Positions 1-7,165 of a DNA stretch of 37,071 bases are shown in pieces. Origin of the DNA: Clostridia bacterium (GTDB lineage Bacteria > Bacillota > Clostridia > Oscillospirales > Acutalibacteraceae). The DNA is taken from NCBI GenBank assembly GCA_017396515.1, contig JAFQLV010000021.1:1-37071 (forward strand), written 5' to 3'. Every line of letters starts with the position of its first letter. Positions within the stretch are counted from its first letter, which is position 1. The translations under genes and the position numbers were made by a program. The notes under the pieces are model-generated. The model searched no databases. It saw only the letters and a program-made list of their open reading frames with translations, and was not told the origin of the DNA.

Positions 1-87
1 ATTATCCTTACAAAGGGTCAGGTTGTGGCGCAGGGCGAAGTAAATCAGATTTGTGATATGTACACGGAAATGGTGAACAGCAAATAA
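1..87 (+). CDS. 3' end of an ABC-transporter ATPase gene (partial, inverted copy)
   Basis: The first 84 bases read as the last 28 codons of an ABC ATPase, ending in TAA at 85-87. The peptide matches the C-terminus of the ATPase on the opposite strand (415-1158) except for one residue, Asn instead of Thr third from the end (AAC versus ACC, base 77 versus 427). The rest of the gene, if it exists, lies outside the window. It may be a second convergent ATPase gene with a homogenised 3' end, or a fold-back at a contig edge. No catalytic motif is inside the visible part, so function rests only on identity to the neighbour. Confidence 0.6.
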   Translation: MILTKGQVVAQGEVNQICDMYTEMVNSK

Positions 88-126
88 ATGCAAAATTCTA
101 AATGCAAAATGCAAAATTGTGGTCGC
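1..126. repeat. Left arm of a 126-bp inverted repeat
   Basis: Bases 1-126 are the reverse complement of 378-503 with one mismatch (77/427). The arms include both coding sequence (the ABC ATPase end) and the terminal repeat of the small element at 87-415. The arm runs off the window edge, so its full length is unknown. Confidence 0.85.
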
Positions 127-415
127 GACTTCACCCCCCGCTGACCTTAAGCCTCTTTCCGCAAAGCAAAAGCTCAGAGGAGGCAAATCTCATCAATCTT
201 AAATTACACGGCAGGTCACTTCCGATTTGGTAGTGACCTGCCTTATTTATGCCTTCCCCTTGCTTTAAGGGGAAGGTGTCACGCAGTGACGGATGAGGAT
301 TATAATCCTGAGACTTCCCATCTCATCCCAACTCTCTTTGCGGGAGAAAAACTATTTATCGGTAGAAATGTACACGCGACCACAATTTTGCATTTTGCAT
401 TTAGAATTTTGCATT
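87..415 (+). mobile_element. MITE-like repeat element, copy 1
   Basis: A 329-bp non-coding element with about 40-bp terminal inverted repeats rich in AAATGCAAAATGC and ending in GGTCGCG/CGCGACC. The core holds a strong hairpin (GGCAGGTCACT at 210-220 with AGTGACCTGCC at 232-242), a second stem (252-261 with 267-276) and a small GTCAC/GTGAC stem. A clearly homologous copy lies at 21109-21438 in the same orientation and a rearranged one at 36770 to the end in the opposite orientation. There is no transposase, so if mobile it would be non-autonomous. It also fills the 327-bp gene-free stretch here. Target duplications cannot be assigned because the flanks are themselves inverted copies. Confidence 0.7.
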
Positions 416-503
416 TATTTGCTGGTCACCATTTCCGTGTACATATCACAAATCTGATTTACTTCGCCCTGCGCCACAACCTGACCCTTTGTAAGGATAA
501 TGG
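378..503. repeat. Right arm of the 126-bp inverted repeat
   Basis: Reverse complement of 1-126 with a single difference. It contains the end of the ABC ATPase gene (415-503) and the right terminal repeat of the MITE-like element. Confidence 0.85.
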
Positions 504-1158
504 CTTTGTTGCAAAGCTTTTTGACTCTGTCGGTGCTGTGTGAAACAAAAAGCACTGTAACGCCGTCGTCCATCATATCGAGGATTCTCTGCTCGCTTTT
601 TTCTTTGAAGGCAGCATCGCCCACGCTGAGAACCTCATCGAGAATGAGAACATCGGGCTTGACTGCCGTTGCAATAGCAAAGCCCAGCCTTGACTTCATG
701 CCTGAGGAATAGCTTTTCAGGGGTGCATTGATAAATTCCTCAAGCTCTGAAAAAGCCACGATTTCATCATATTTTTCATCGATGAACTTTCTTGAAAAGC
801 CCATGGTTGTGCCGTAAAGATAGATATTTTCTTTGCCTGAATAGTTGGGGTCGAAGCCTGCACCAAGCTCCAGCATGGGAGCAACGGTACCGACAACCTT
901 GCAGCTGCCCATTGTGGGCTTAAGTACCCCGGCAATGGTTTTGAGAAGGGTGCTTTTGCCTGCACCGTTAAAGCCCATAACACCTACTCGGTCGCCCTTT
1001 TCAACCTTGAAGGAAACATCCTTCAGTGCCCAGAACTCCGTATAGTGGAGCTTTCTTGTAACAAGCCTTATAAAATATTCCTTTGCACTGTCAACACGCT
1101 CACGGTTGAGACGGAAAAGCATGCTGACATGGTTTACTTCAATTGCATATTCTTTCAA
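415..1158 (-). CDS. ABC transporter ATP-binding protein, polysaccharide/teichoic acid export type (Wzt/TagH-like)
   Basis: A 247-residue nucleotide-binding subunit that would hydrolyse ATP to drive export of an undecaprenyl-linked glycan or teichoic acid through the permease encoded just upstream. Visible motifs: Walker A GFNGAGKST at residues 62-70, signature SYSSGM at 149-154, Walker B VLILDE at 170-175 with the D-loop SVGD, and switch His207. The late Walker A after an N-terminal extension and the short length fit the Wzt/TagH subfamily without an added C-terminal carbohydrate-binding domain. The start is TTG with an AGGCAGG site upstream; no in-frame ATG occurs before Walker A except Met13. 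It follows the permease by 18 bases (one operon). Its 3' end is duplicated in inverse at the window edge. Substrate unknown. Confidence 0.9.
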   Translation of the reverse strand: MKEYAIEVNHVSMLFRLNRERVDSAKEYFIRLVTRKLHYTEFWALKDVSFKVEKGDRVGVMGFNGAGKSTLLKTIAGVLKPTMGSCKVVGTVAPMLELGAGFDPNYSGKENIYLYGTTMGFSRKFIDEKYDEIVAFSELEEFINAPLKSYSSGMKSRLGFAIATAVKPDVLILDEVLSVGDAAFKEKSEQRILDMMDDGVTVLFVSHSTDRVKKLCNKAIILTKGQVVAQGEVNQICDMYTEMVTSK

Positions 1159-1176
1159 AAAATCAGCCTGCCTTTC

Positions 1177-2025
1177 TTAAATGTGAAGAATGAATTTATC
1201 CTGCAGCTTATAGAAAAGTGCCGTGCCCACGAGGAGAACCGCCACGGCAAAAACACCGCTGTAGACAAGGGAGAAGGGGTCAAAATAAGCTGCAAATTCG
1301 GTGCTGTGAAGCACGGCGGCACGGAACATATCAATAATGCCGCAAAGGGGATTGAGACGCAGAATCATAGCCTGCCATGAGCCCTCGCTGAAGCCTAACT
1401 TATCTATGGTGTAGACAATGGGTGTGACATAGAAAAGAAGCATGCAGAAAACATCGTAAAGATTTTCTATATCCTTGAAGAAAACATCAAGAGTAGCAAG
1501 AAGCATGCCTATGCCAAGACACATAACAAATAAAATTATTATGGGTACCGCTGCAAACGCCACATAGGGAGACATGGGTATGGGGTCCTTGCCCGTAAGG
1601 TTGAAGAAAACTATAACCAGTACCAGCACGGAAAGAGAAATAAGGAATGTGACAAAGGTGGAAAGCACCACCGATAAGGGATAGATATACTTGGGCACAT
1701 AAACCTTTTTAATAATTGAAGCACTGCCTCTTATGGATTTCATTGCTTTTTTTGTGCTCTGGGTAAAGAACTCATAGAGCAGACGGCCTGTAAGCAGATA
1801 AACGGGATAGTTGACAACCTCTGCCGAGTCTCTGCCGAAAAGGTTGCTGAAAACAACGGTGAGAACTATCATTGTAAGAAGCGGCTGCAAAAAGGTCCAG
1901 AAAACACCGAGAACGGAGTTTCTGTATTGAAGCTTAATCTTTTTTATAACAAGCTCACGCAAAAGGTGGCGGTATTTCATAAATTTATCGGTATAAGCAC
2001 CGACTGCTTTAACTTTAAGCGACAA
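1177..2025 (-). CDS. ABC-2 type permease, polysaccharide/teichoic acid export (Wzm/TagG-like)
   Basis: Integral membrane subunit with about six hydrophobic segments and the LQYRNSVLGVFWTFLQPLL region typical of Wzm/TagG/RfbA-type ABC-2 permeases just before the first membrane span. It should form a dimer with the ATPase encoded 18 bases downstream and move a lipid-linked glycan across the cytoplasmic membrane. Start choice: an in-frame GTG at 2032-2034 overlaps the ribosome site itself (GGGAGG, 2034-2039), whereas TTG at 2023-2025 is 8 bases downstream of it, so TTG is preferred (282 residues). A promoter lies at 2059-2087. Glycosyltransferases that would make the cargo are not in the window. 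Confidence 0.88.
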   Translation of the reverse strand: MSLKVKAVGAYTDKFMKYRHLLRELVIKKIKLQYRNSVLGVFWTFLQPLLTMIVLTVVFSNLFGRDSAEVVNYPVYLLTGRLLYEFFTQSTKKAMKSIRGSASIIKKVYVPKYIYPLSVVLSTFVTFLISLSVLVLVIVFFNLTGKDPIPMSPYVAFAAVPIIILFVMCLGIGMLLATLDVFFKDIENLYDVFCMLLFYVTPIVYTIDKLGFSEGSWQAMILRLNPLCGIIDMFRAAVLHSTEFAAYFDPFSLVYSGVFAVAVLLVGTALFYKLQDKFILHI

Positions 2026-2058
2026 GCTATGCACCTCCCGAATAGTATAGACAAAATT

Positions 2059-2087
2059 ATTATATCACGGTTTTAAGGTTTTTACAA
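2059..2087 (-). promoter_or_regulatory. Promoter for the polysaccharide ABC exporter operon
   Basis: On the minus strand TTGTAA (2082-2087), 17 bases, then TATAAT (2059-2064) preceded by an extended TG. Predicted start near 2052, giving a leader of about 27 bases. Confidence 0.65.
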
Positions 2088-2179
2088 TAGTTTTGTTTTA
2101 ACAGAAAAGCCACTGTTGCGTAATCGTGCTCATCGAAATACTCAATAAAGACCGACTTACAATCGTTAAAAATGATAAA

Positions 2180-2298
2180 GTGAAATATCCTTCGGATGTG
2201 AAATAGAATAAATCCCCTCACGCCCGCAGGCATTTCACATTGCGCAGCAATATTTCACACGCAAAGCGTATTTCACAAATCCCGTGAGGGATTTATTT
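2180..2298. repeat. Composite palindromic repeat with GTGAAAT/ATTTCAC modules
   Basis: GTGAAAT occurs at 2180-2186 and 2198-2204 around a small ATCC-TTC-GGAT hairpin. ATTTCAC occurs at 2232-2238, 2252-2258 and 2270-2276, separated by the mini-hairpins ATTGCGCAGCAAT and ACGCAAAGCGT. An outer stem pairs AATAAATCCC (from 2207) with GGGATTTATT (to 2298). No ORF is present. It resembles multi-hairpin intergenic repeats of Clostridia; function unknown. Confidence 0.65.
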
Positions 2299-2301
2299 CG
2301 C

Positions 2302-2348
2302 AGAAAAGAGACACCTTTTGTCTACCGGACAAAAGGTGTCTCTTTTCT
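2302..2348. terminator. Perfect 21-bp stem abutting the tRNA 3' end
   Basis: AGAAAAGAGACACCTTTTGTC (2302-2322, 21 bases given here as AGAAAAGAGACACC plus TTTTGTC) pairs exactly with 2328-2348 across a 5-base loop. On the minus strand it follows the tRNA CCA immediately, so it is the likely terminator or processing signal, although the T-tract is inside the stem rather than after it. Confidence 0.6.
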
Positions 2349-2423
2349 GGAGCTGGAAACGTGACTCGAACACGCGACCTGCGCATTACGAATGCGCTGC
2401 TCTACCAACTGAGCTATTCCAGC
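2348..2423 (-). tRNA. tRNA-Thr (anticodon CGU)
   Basis: 76 bases including an encoded CCA. The acceptor stem GCTGGAA/TTCCAGC pairs fully, the D-arm has AGCTCAGTTGGTAGAGC, and the T-arm has GTTCGAGTC. The anticodon loop TTCGTAA is closed by the stem GCGCA/TGCGC, giving anticodon CGT, which reads ACG (threonine). The discriminator base is T. Its own promoter lies at 2437-2465. It would be a minor reader of ACG alongside a UGU isoacceptor elsewhere. Confidence 0.95.
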
Positions 2424-2436
2424 AGATGTGAGTATA

Positions 2437-2465
2437 ATTATACTCAAAAACGCTCTTATAATCAA
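2437..2465 (-). promoter_or_regulatory. Promoter of tRNA-Thr
   Basis: Minus-strand TTGATT (2460-2465), 17 bases, TATAAT (2437-2442). Predicted start near 2430, 7 bases before the mature tRNA. The -10 sits inside the 14-bp palindrome AGTATAATTATACT. Confidence 0.7.
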
Positions 2466-2487
2466 GTGGTTTTATAAAATTATTTTC

Positions 2488-2516
2488 ACAGCCCGGCGCA
2501 AAAGCTACCGGGCTGT
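2488..2516 (-). terminator. Terminator-like hairpin after the dnaI-type gene
   Basis: ACAGCCCGG (2488-2496) pairs with CCGGGCTGT (2508-2516); on the minus strand it is followed by an AT-rich stretch with short T runs rather than a clean T-tract. It lies 6 bases after the stop codon at 2522. Confidence 0.6.
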
Positions 2517-2521
2517 AAGCA

Positions 2522-3502
2522 TTACATATTCATAAGCTGTCTTATATCCTTGCCGCAGAAGTAAACTGCCGCACTGCTGCCGATAATTCTTGAGGCGACA
2601 CGCTGGCCGTATCTCTCGTTAATATCCTTGACTTCAAGGTTTGTGCTGATGATTGTGGGCAGGGAAGAAAGTATGCGGCTGTTGAGGATGTTATAAAGCT
2701 CAGCATTTGTGAACTGTGTTGAAAACTCTGTGCCTAAATCATCGATAATAAGCAGATCGCAGGTGAGGATATCCTCTTTTATGCTGTCTTCTCGGGGAAG
2801 TCTGCCGAAATGCTCCGCCTCAAGCTTATCCATTATTGACTGAACGCTGCCGTAATAAACATCGTAGCCCTTGTCAATAACCGTGTTTGCTATGGCAAGG
2901 GAAAGGTGAGTTTTGCCAAGCCCCGTTTTGCCGTACATAAAAAGTCCCTGAGCCTCAGGTGTGAAATTATCGGCATAGTCCTTGCAATATTCATAGGTAT
3001 TTTTCATATGCTCACGCTGATTGATACCTATAACGCTGTCTGTTACATCAGGGTATCTGTCAAGACGGAAGCTACTGAAGGTGCAGGTCTTAAGGGGTGA
3101 TTTTGCACCCATTTCTTCTCTTGCAACATCTCTTATAAGCTTGCGGTAGCACTGACAGTAAAACTCCTTGTTGAAGCCCGTATCCTTGCAGATATCACAT
3201 TCATATTCAGGCTCAAGATAGTTTTCGGGGAAGCCCGCCTGTATGAGAAGCTCCTTACGCTTTGCCTGAGCCTTAAGGTTTGCCTTTGCGAGGGAAAGAA
3301 TATATTCGTCAAGGTTTGCACCCATGCCGACAGCCTTGACAACATCGGCACCGTGAGAAGCCATTTCTCTTTCAATTTCCAGGATTTCGGGGCAGGCTGC
3401 AACAGCGGCAGCGTGCCTTTGCTCGGCTTCTCTTTCAGCCTTTGCCTTGCGCTGACTCATTATCTCCTTAGCCTTAACATATACGCTTCTCTTGTATGAC
3501 AT
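2522..3502 (-). CDS. Primosomal helicase-loader ATPase (DnaI/DnaC-like)
   Basis: A 326-residue AAA+ ATPase expected to load the replicative helicase at origins and restart sites. The N-terminal half is charged and helical, followed by a zinc-binding motif Cys102-X2-Cys105...Cys116-X-Cys118, as in Bacillus DnaI. Walker A GKTGLGKT is at 191-198, Walker B LLIIDDLG at 250-257, a sensor-1 like STN at 286-288, and Arg residues near 301-305 in the position of the arginine finger. It follows the DnaD-domain gene by 12 bases, so both are one transcript and act in the same primosome step. IstB transposition helpers share the ATPase core, but no transposase is adjacent and the zinc motif favours DnaI. 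Confidence 0.9.
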   Translation of the reverse strand: MSYKRSVYVKAKEIMSQRKAKAEREAEQRHAAAVAACPEILEIEREMASHGADVVKAVGMGANLDEYILSLAKANLKAQAKRKELLIQAGFPENYLEPEYECDICKDTGFNKEFYCQCYRKLIRDVAREEMGAKSPLKTCTFSSFRLDRYPDVTDSVIGINQREHMKNTYEYCKDYADNFTPEAQGLFMYGKTGLGKTHLSLAIANTVIDKGYDVYYGSVQSIMDKLEAEHFGRLPREDSIKEDILTCDLLIIDDLGTEFSTQFTNAELYNILNSRILSSLPTIISTNLEVKDINERYGQRVASRIIGSSAAVYFCGKDIRQLMNM

Positions 3503-3514
3503 ATTTTCACCTTC

Positions 3515-4561
3515 TTAGTTTGAGTTTGGCTTGTTATATTTTAGTCCTATGGCCTTTCTTGTGAACGCATCCATATCGTAGGAGGGTTCATCCTTGAGAA
3601 GGGCGGGTGTGTTTTTATTCTGAGGCTTTTTTTCGGCTTTTTTATTTTCTCTTTCCTCTGCCCAGCGTGCCTTTTCTCTCTGGATATCCATAGGTGTCCT
3701 GACACCCTTTTCATACCAGTTTTTAATTATCTTATCCATATAGGGCAGGCTCATTTTGCCTGTTGCGTTTATCGTTTCCTCATAGGCATAATAAATCATG
3801 TCGGCATCGTAGCCGTATTGCTTTATCCAGCAGGTGAGAAGCTTTCGCTGCTTTTCTGTGGGTACTCTGTTGGTTATATCCGTAAGTGAGCGAAGCTTAT
3901 TCCAGGTTTCGTTGACTATGCTGTGCTCCTCAATATATTCCATGGCACCCTCAAGGGTGTCTATACCCAGCTCGCTCCAGCTTTTGCCCACCTTTGCAAT
4001 TGAAGAAAAGCCCGTCTTCTTCTGTGAAACGGAATATTCCAGAGCCATAAGTATAACCTCAAAGGGCAGACCGTAGCTGTCGTGCATCATAATAAGCACT
4101 GACTGACCGTCATAGCCTATGGTTTTGCCTAAGGTATTCTGTGCCTCGGCAAAAAGATCTGCAAACTCCTTACATTCCTGAAGCCTCACGGCAATCTGCT
4201 CGTGGCTGGGTCTTGAAATGGGGATATCGCTTACCTTGCGTGTTTTGACTTGCGGTACCGCAGCAGGCTCTATTTTAACCTCGGAAACGCCCTCAATATG
4301 CAGAACGGGCTCCGGCTTTTCTTCACCCTTGGTGAGCAAGCCTCTTTCGCTCCAGAATATCATGGCATCTTCAATATCTGTTTTGTCGTAGCCGAGAGCC
4401 GATGAAATTTCCTGTGAGGTGAGCTGCTTTTCGCTGTGGCGAAGCATATAAAGCAGCACCTTGAGCTGCAGCACGCTTGCAAGACGGATGTTATCGTCAA
4501 CAACGCTTGCCGGCACGGCAAAAATATTTTTATATGCATAGGGATTTATTTTATAGTCCAT
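3515..4561 (-). CDS. DnaD-domain replication initiation protein
   Basis: 348 residues. The N-terminal part (about 30-80) reads as a winged helix, with LTSQEISSALGYDKTDIEDAM at its core split across helices; two DnaB_2/DnaD-like helical domains follow (about 135-210, containing YDGQSVLIMMHDSYGLP, and about 240-300, containing YMDKIIKNWYEKG). Such proteins remodel origin DNA and recruit the helicase loader, whose gene follows by 12 bases. Start choice: the reading frame is open back to a TTG at 4607-4609, but that lies inside the glnA terminator hairpin, so the ATG at 4559-4561 with a modest AAGG site is chosen. The C-terminal region is charged and linker-like. No clear promoter of its own is visible. 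Confidence 0.88.
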   Translation of the reverse strand: MDYKINPYAYKNIFAVPASVVDDNIRLASVLQLKVLLYMLRHSEKQLTSQEISSALGYDKTDIEDAMIFWSERGLLTKGEEKPEPVLHIEGVSEVKIEPAAVPQVKTRKVSDIPISRPSHEQIAVRLQECKEFADLFAEAQNTLGKTIGYDGQSVLIMMHDSYGLPFEVILMALEYSVSQKKTGFSSIAKVGKSWSELGIDTLEGAMEYIEEHSIVNETWNKLRSLTDITNRVPTEKQRKLLTCWIKQYGYDADMIYYAYEETINATGKMSLPYMDKIIKNWYEKGVRTPMDIQREKARWAEERENKKAEKKPQNKNTPALLKDEPSYDMDAFTRKAIGLKYNKPNSN

Positions 4562-4597
4562 AGCTTTGCCTTGTTTTCTCCTTGGTTTTTTGGGGGT

Positions 4598-4625
4598 AAA
4601 ACAGGGCAAGTTTTTTCTTGCCCTG
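4598..4625 (-). terminator. Intrinsic terminator of glnA
   Basis: CAGGGCAAG and CTTGCCCTG pair around six A residues (minus strand) and are followed by TTTT. It lies 6 bases after the glnA stop and immediately before the dnaD-type gene. Confidence 0.85.
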
Positions 4626-4631
4626 AGAGAA

Positions 4632-5963
4632 TCAATATTTACCTAAATATTTGTCGATTTCCCACTGTGAAACGCGGGTGCTGTATTCCTTCCACTCTTC
4701 TTTCTTGGCCTCGATATATTTGCCGTGAACATGGCTGCCTACTGCCATTTTTGCGAAATCGCTGTATTTGAACTCTCTTATTGCGTCATAGAGGGTTTTG
4801 GGCAGTGAGTGGATGCCCTCAGCCTTTCTTTCATCGGGAGTGAGACGGAAGATGTTTGAATCCTTGGGCGGGGGCGGTGTCATAGCCTTTTCAATGCCGT
4901 CGAGACCTGCCTGAAGCACAGCCGCCATAACAAGATAGGGGTTTGCTGAGGGGTCGGGGTTACGAAGCTCAATTCTTGTGCCGGCACCTCTTGCAGTGGG
5001 GATGCGCACAAGGGGACTTCTGTTTTTGGCTGACCAGGCAATATATACGGGTGCCTCATAGCCGGGAACGAGTCTCTTATATGAATTGACGATGGGATTT
5101 GTGATGACTGTTATAGCCTTGATGTGGTGCATAACACCTGCAATGAAGTTATATGCAACACTGCTCAGGCCTGCACTGTCGTTACTGTCGCAGAAGGCAT
5201 TGACGCCGTCTTTGAAAAGGGAGATGTTTATGTGCATACCGGAGCCGCAGATGCCGTAAATGGGCTTGGGCATAAAGGTTGCATAAAGACCGTGTGAATT
5301 GGCAAGGTTCTTGACAACATATTTGAAGGTCATAACATTGTCGGCTGTTCTGAGCACTTCATCATATTTAAAGTCAATCTCGTGCTGTGCAATGGCATTT
5401 TCGTGGTGGGATGCTTCAATTTCAAAGCCCATTTTTTCAAGGCAAAGGCAGATATCCTTTCTGCATCTTTCACCGCGGTCAACGGGGCCCAAATCGAAAT
5501 AGCCGCCGTGGTCATAGGTCTTTGTGGTTGCCTTGCCCTGCTCGTCAAGGTGGAAAAGGAAAAACTCACACTCGGGACCCACACAGCAGGTGTAGCCCAT
5601 ATCTGCCGCACGCTTTATAGCACGTCTTAAAACATATCGGGGGTCACCCTCGAAGGGTGTGCCGTCTGCATTATAGACATCGCAGATAAGTCTTGCCGTT
5701 TTGCCTGAGGTTTCATCCCAGGGAAGAATGACGAAAGAATCAAGATCCGGATGCAGACTCATATCGCTCTCTTCAATTCTGACAAAGCCGTCGATTGATG
5801 AGCCGTCAAACATACAGCCGTTACCAAGAGCCTTTTCAAGCTGGCTGACAGTTATGCTGACACTTTTGAGTGTGCCAAGAATATCGGTAAACTGAAGGCA
5901 GATGAAATCAACCTGCTCCTCATGTGTTATGCGGATAATATCTTCTTTGGTGTACTTTGCCAT
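4632..5963 (-). CDS. glnA: Glutamine synthetase, type I
   Basis: Condenses glutamate and ammonia to glutamine with ATP; central enzyme of nitrogen assimilation, a cytosolic dodecamer. 443 residues, close to the Bacillus GSI-alpha length (about 444). The N-terminal beta-grasp signature FDGSSIDGF is at 52-60, followed by the ATP-binding signature KPIYGICGSGMHINIS and the substrate region RIPTARGAGTRIELRNPDPS. The length and lack of the extra segment and adenylylation tyrosine region of GSI-beta suggest feedback and regulator-binding control rather than adenylylation. ATG start with an AGGAGAGG site; near-consensus promoter at 6012-6040; terminator at 4598-4625. Read-through may feed the dnaD-type gene. 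Confidence 0.97.
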   Translation of the reverse strand: MAKYTKEDIIRITHEEQVDFICLQFTDILGTLKSVSITVSQLEKALGNGCMFDGSSIDGFVRIEESDMSLHPDLDSFVILPWDETSGKTARLICDVYNADGTPFEGDPRYVLRRAIKRAADMGYTCCVGPECEFFLFHLDEQGKATTKTYDHGGYFDLGPVDRGERCRKDICLCLEKMGFEIEASHHENAIAQHEIDFKYDEVLRTADNVMTFKYVVKNLANSHGLYATFMPKPIYGICGSGMHINISLFKDGVNAFCDSNDSAGLSSVAYNFIAGVMHHIKAITVITNPIVNSYKRLVPGYEAPVYIAWSAKNRSPLVRIPTARGAGTRIELRNPDPSANPYLVMAAVLQAGLDGIEKAMTPPPPKDSNIFRLTPDERKAEGIHSLPKTLYDAIREFKYSDFAKMAVGSHVHGKYIEAKKEEWKEYSTRVSQWEIDKYLGKY

Positions 5964-6011
5964 AACCTCTCCTCTTTCTTTGCGGGAAATAACTTGATTA
6001 TATACTAAATA

Positions 6012-6040
6012 ACTATATCATTTATCGGGTGTTTTGTCAA
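6012..6040 (-). promoter_or_regulatory. Promoter of glnA
   Basis: Minus-strand TTGACA (6035-6040), 17 bases, TATAGT (6012-6017); predicted start near 6005 and a leader of about 42 bases. No TnrA/GlnR-type TGTNA dyad was recognised with confidence. Confidence 0.75.
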
Positions 6041-6130
6041 TGATTAATAATCAAAGTAAAGCGATGTTTTTATTACGAAAAAAACTTAATTGTTCACATA
6101 ATTTACCTTATATACATTTCAGATATATGA

Positions 6131-6136
6131 TATAAT
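6131..6136 (+). promoter_or_regulatory. Extended -10 promoter candidate for the LCP-like gene
   Basis: TGATATAAT gives a TG-extended TATAAT about 92 bases before the start codon. No good -35 hexamer at the right distance is visible. Confidence 0.35.
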
Positions 6137-6227
6137 TAAAAAACAAAAGTGTATTTATACGCTCTGTGCACAGTGTCAGATATTATACTTTATTATACTT
6201 ACCCTACTCATTGGCAGGAGGATTAAG

Positions 6228-7103
6228 ATGGATAAATATATCAGTCTTGCAAGAGACTTCTTTGAAAGATTAAGCAGTTCATATATATTAAACCCCACAA
6301 AAAAAACAATAACCCGTGCCTTTTGCGGTGTGATAGCTCTTATATGTGCCGTCTCCGGCATATTTGTTATAAGGGAAATGACCGATAAGGACCCCACCAC
6401 AACGGCAGGTGAGACAACAGACAGCCTCTCTGTTATAGTGCGTACCGAGGAGGAAATGCCTTTGACGGCAAACCTGCTTTTTGCCCTTGAGGGTGAAGAC
6501 GAATTAGAGCTGCTGGGGGTTATGCGCCTTGACTCTGAGCGAAAGAATATCAGGGTGTCTTTTATAAGCGGTGAAACCTATTGCAGCTTCAACAAGCTCA
6601 GCGGCACAATGAATGAGCATTACCGTCAGGGAGGCACAAATCAGCTTGTGTGGGCTGTGGGCGAATATGCGGGAATAAGCATTGAAAGATTTATTCTTGC
6701 AGATTATAATTCCTTTAAAAGTATGCTCAATAAAATCGGTGATATGACAGTTATTCTTGACCATCAGGTTATCTGCGGTCAGGATGCGGCAAGCCTTATT
6801 ATCGAAAAGGGTCAGCAGGTTCTTGTGCCTGAAATGATGACAAAATATTTCGGCTATCTCTGCAGTGACACTGCGGAGTACGGCTATGAAATAGCAAAGA
6901 CCATGATGTCTTACGGTGAAAAGCTTTTCTGCACAGGTGAGGAAGCCGATATTGAAAAAAGCTTCTCTCTGATAATGAGCAATTTCAGCACTAATATATC
7001 GGCACAGGACTATGTTAGCTTTAAAAATGCTATAGGTACTCTTGCCTGCAAAGAGGTTTTAGGCGGTGTCGCCGTGGCAGAGTCCCCCTGTGAATTAAAA
7101 TAA
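6228..7103 (+). CDS. Degenerate LytR-CpsA-Psr-like membrane-anchored protein
   Basis: 291 residues with a single N-terminal membrane anchor (about 32-48) and an outside domain. Residues 95-178 follow the LCP pattern (GVMRLDSERKNIRV, then a GG, then GISIERFILADYNSFKSML), which in active LCP enzymes transfers lipid-linked glycans to peptidoglycan. Here the usual SIPRDT is replaced by SFISGET (111-117), so the catalytic arginine of that motif is missing. I infer a non-catalytic or diverged relative. ATG with AGGAGG 6 bases upstream. It is alone between glnA (divergent) and the convergent DUF362 gene, sharing the terminator at 7118-7165. Assignment is by pattern only. Confidence 0.6.
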   Translation: MDKYISLARDFFERLSSSYILNPTKKTITRAFCGVIALICAVSGIFVIREMTDKDPTTTAGETTDSLSVIVRTEEEMPLTANLLFALEGEDELELLGVMRLDSERKNIRVSFISGETYCSFNKLSGTMNEHYRQGGTNQLVWAVGEYAGISIERFILADYNSFKSMLNKIGDMTVILDHQVICGQDAASLIIEKGQQVLVPEMMTKYFGYLCSDTAEYGYEIAKTMMSYGEKLFCTGEEADIEKSFSLIMSNFSTNISAQDYVSFKNAIGTLACKEVLGGVAVAESPCELK

Positions 7104-7117
7104 AGCAGATATGATAA

Positions 7118-7165
7118 AAACCATTGTAAAAGCCAAAGGCGGCTGATACAATGGTTTCTTTTTTT
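7118..7165. terminator. Shared bidirectional terminator
   Basis: AAACCATTGTA (7118-7128) pairs with TACAATGGTTT (7147-7157), with an inner AGCC/GGCT stem and T runs on both strands. It ends both the LCP-like gene and the convergent DUF362 gene, whose stop overlaps the T-tract. Confidence 0.85.

Noticed and set aside
286-543. 85-codon ORF across repeat copy 1
   Set aside because: It spans the repeat and the antisense of the ABC ATPase end; the corresponding frame in copy 2 differs in its second half, which fits a non-coding element.
4562-4609. N-terminal extension of the dnaD-type protein starting at TTG
   Set aside because: The extension is encoded by the glnA terminator hairpin and lacks its own ribosome site.
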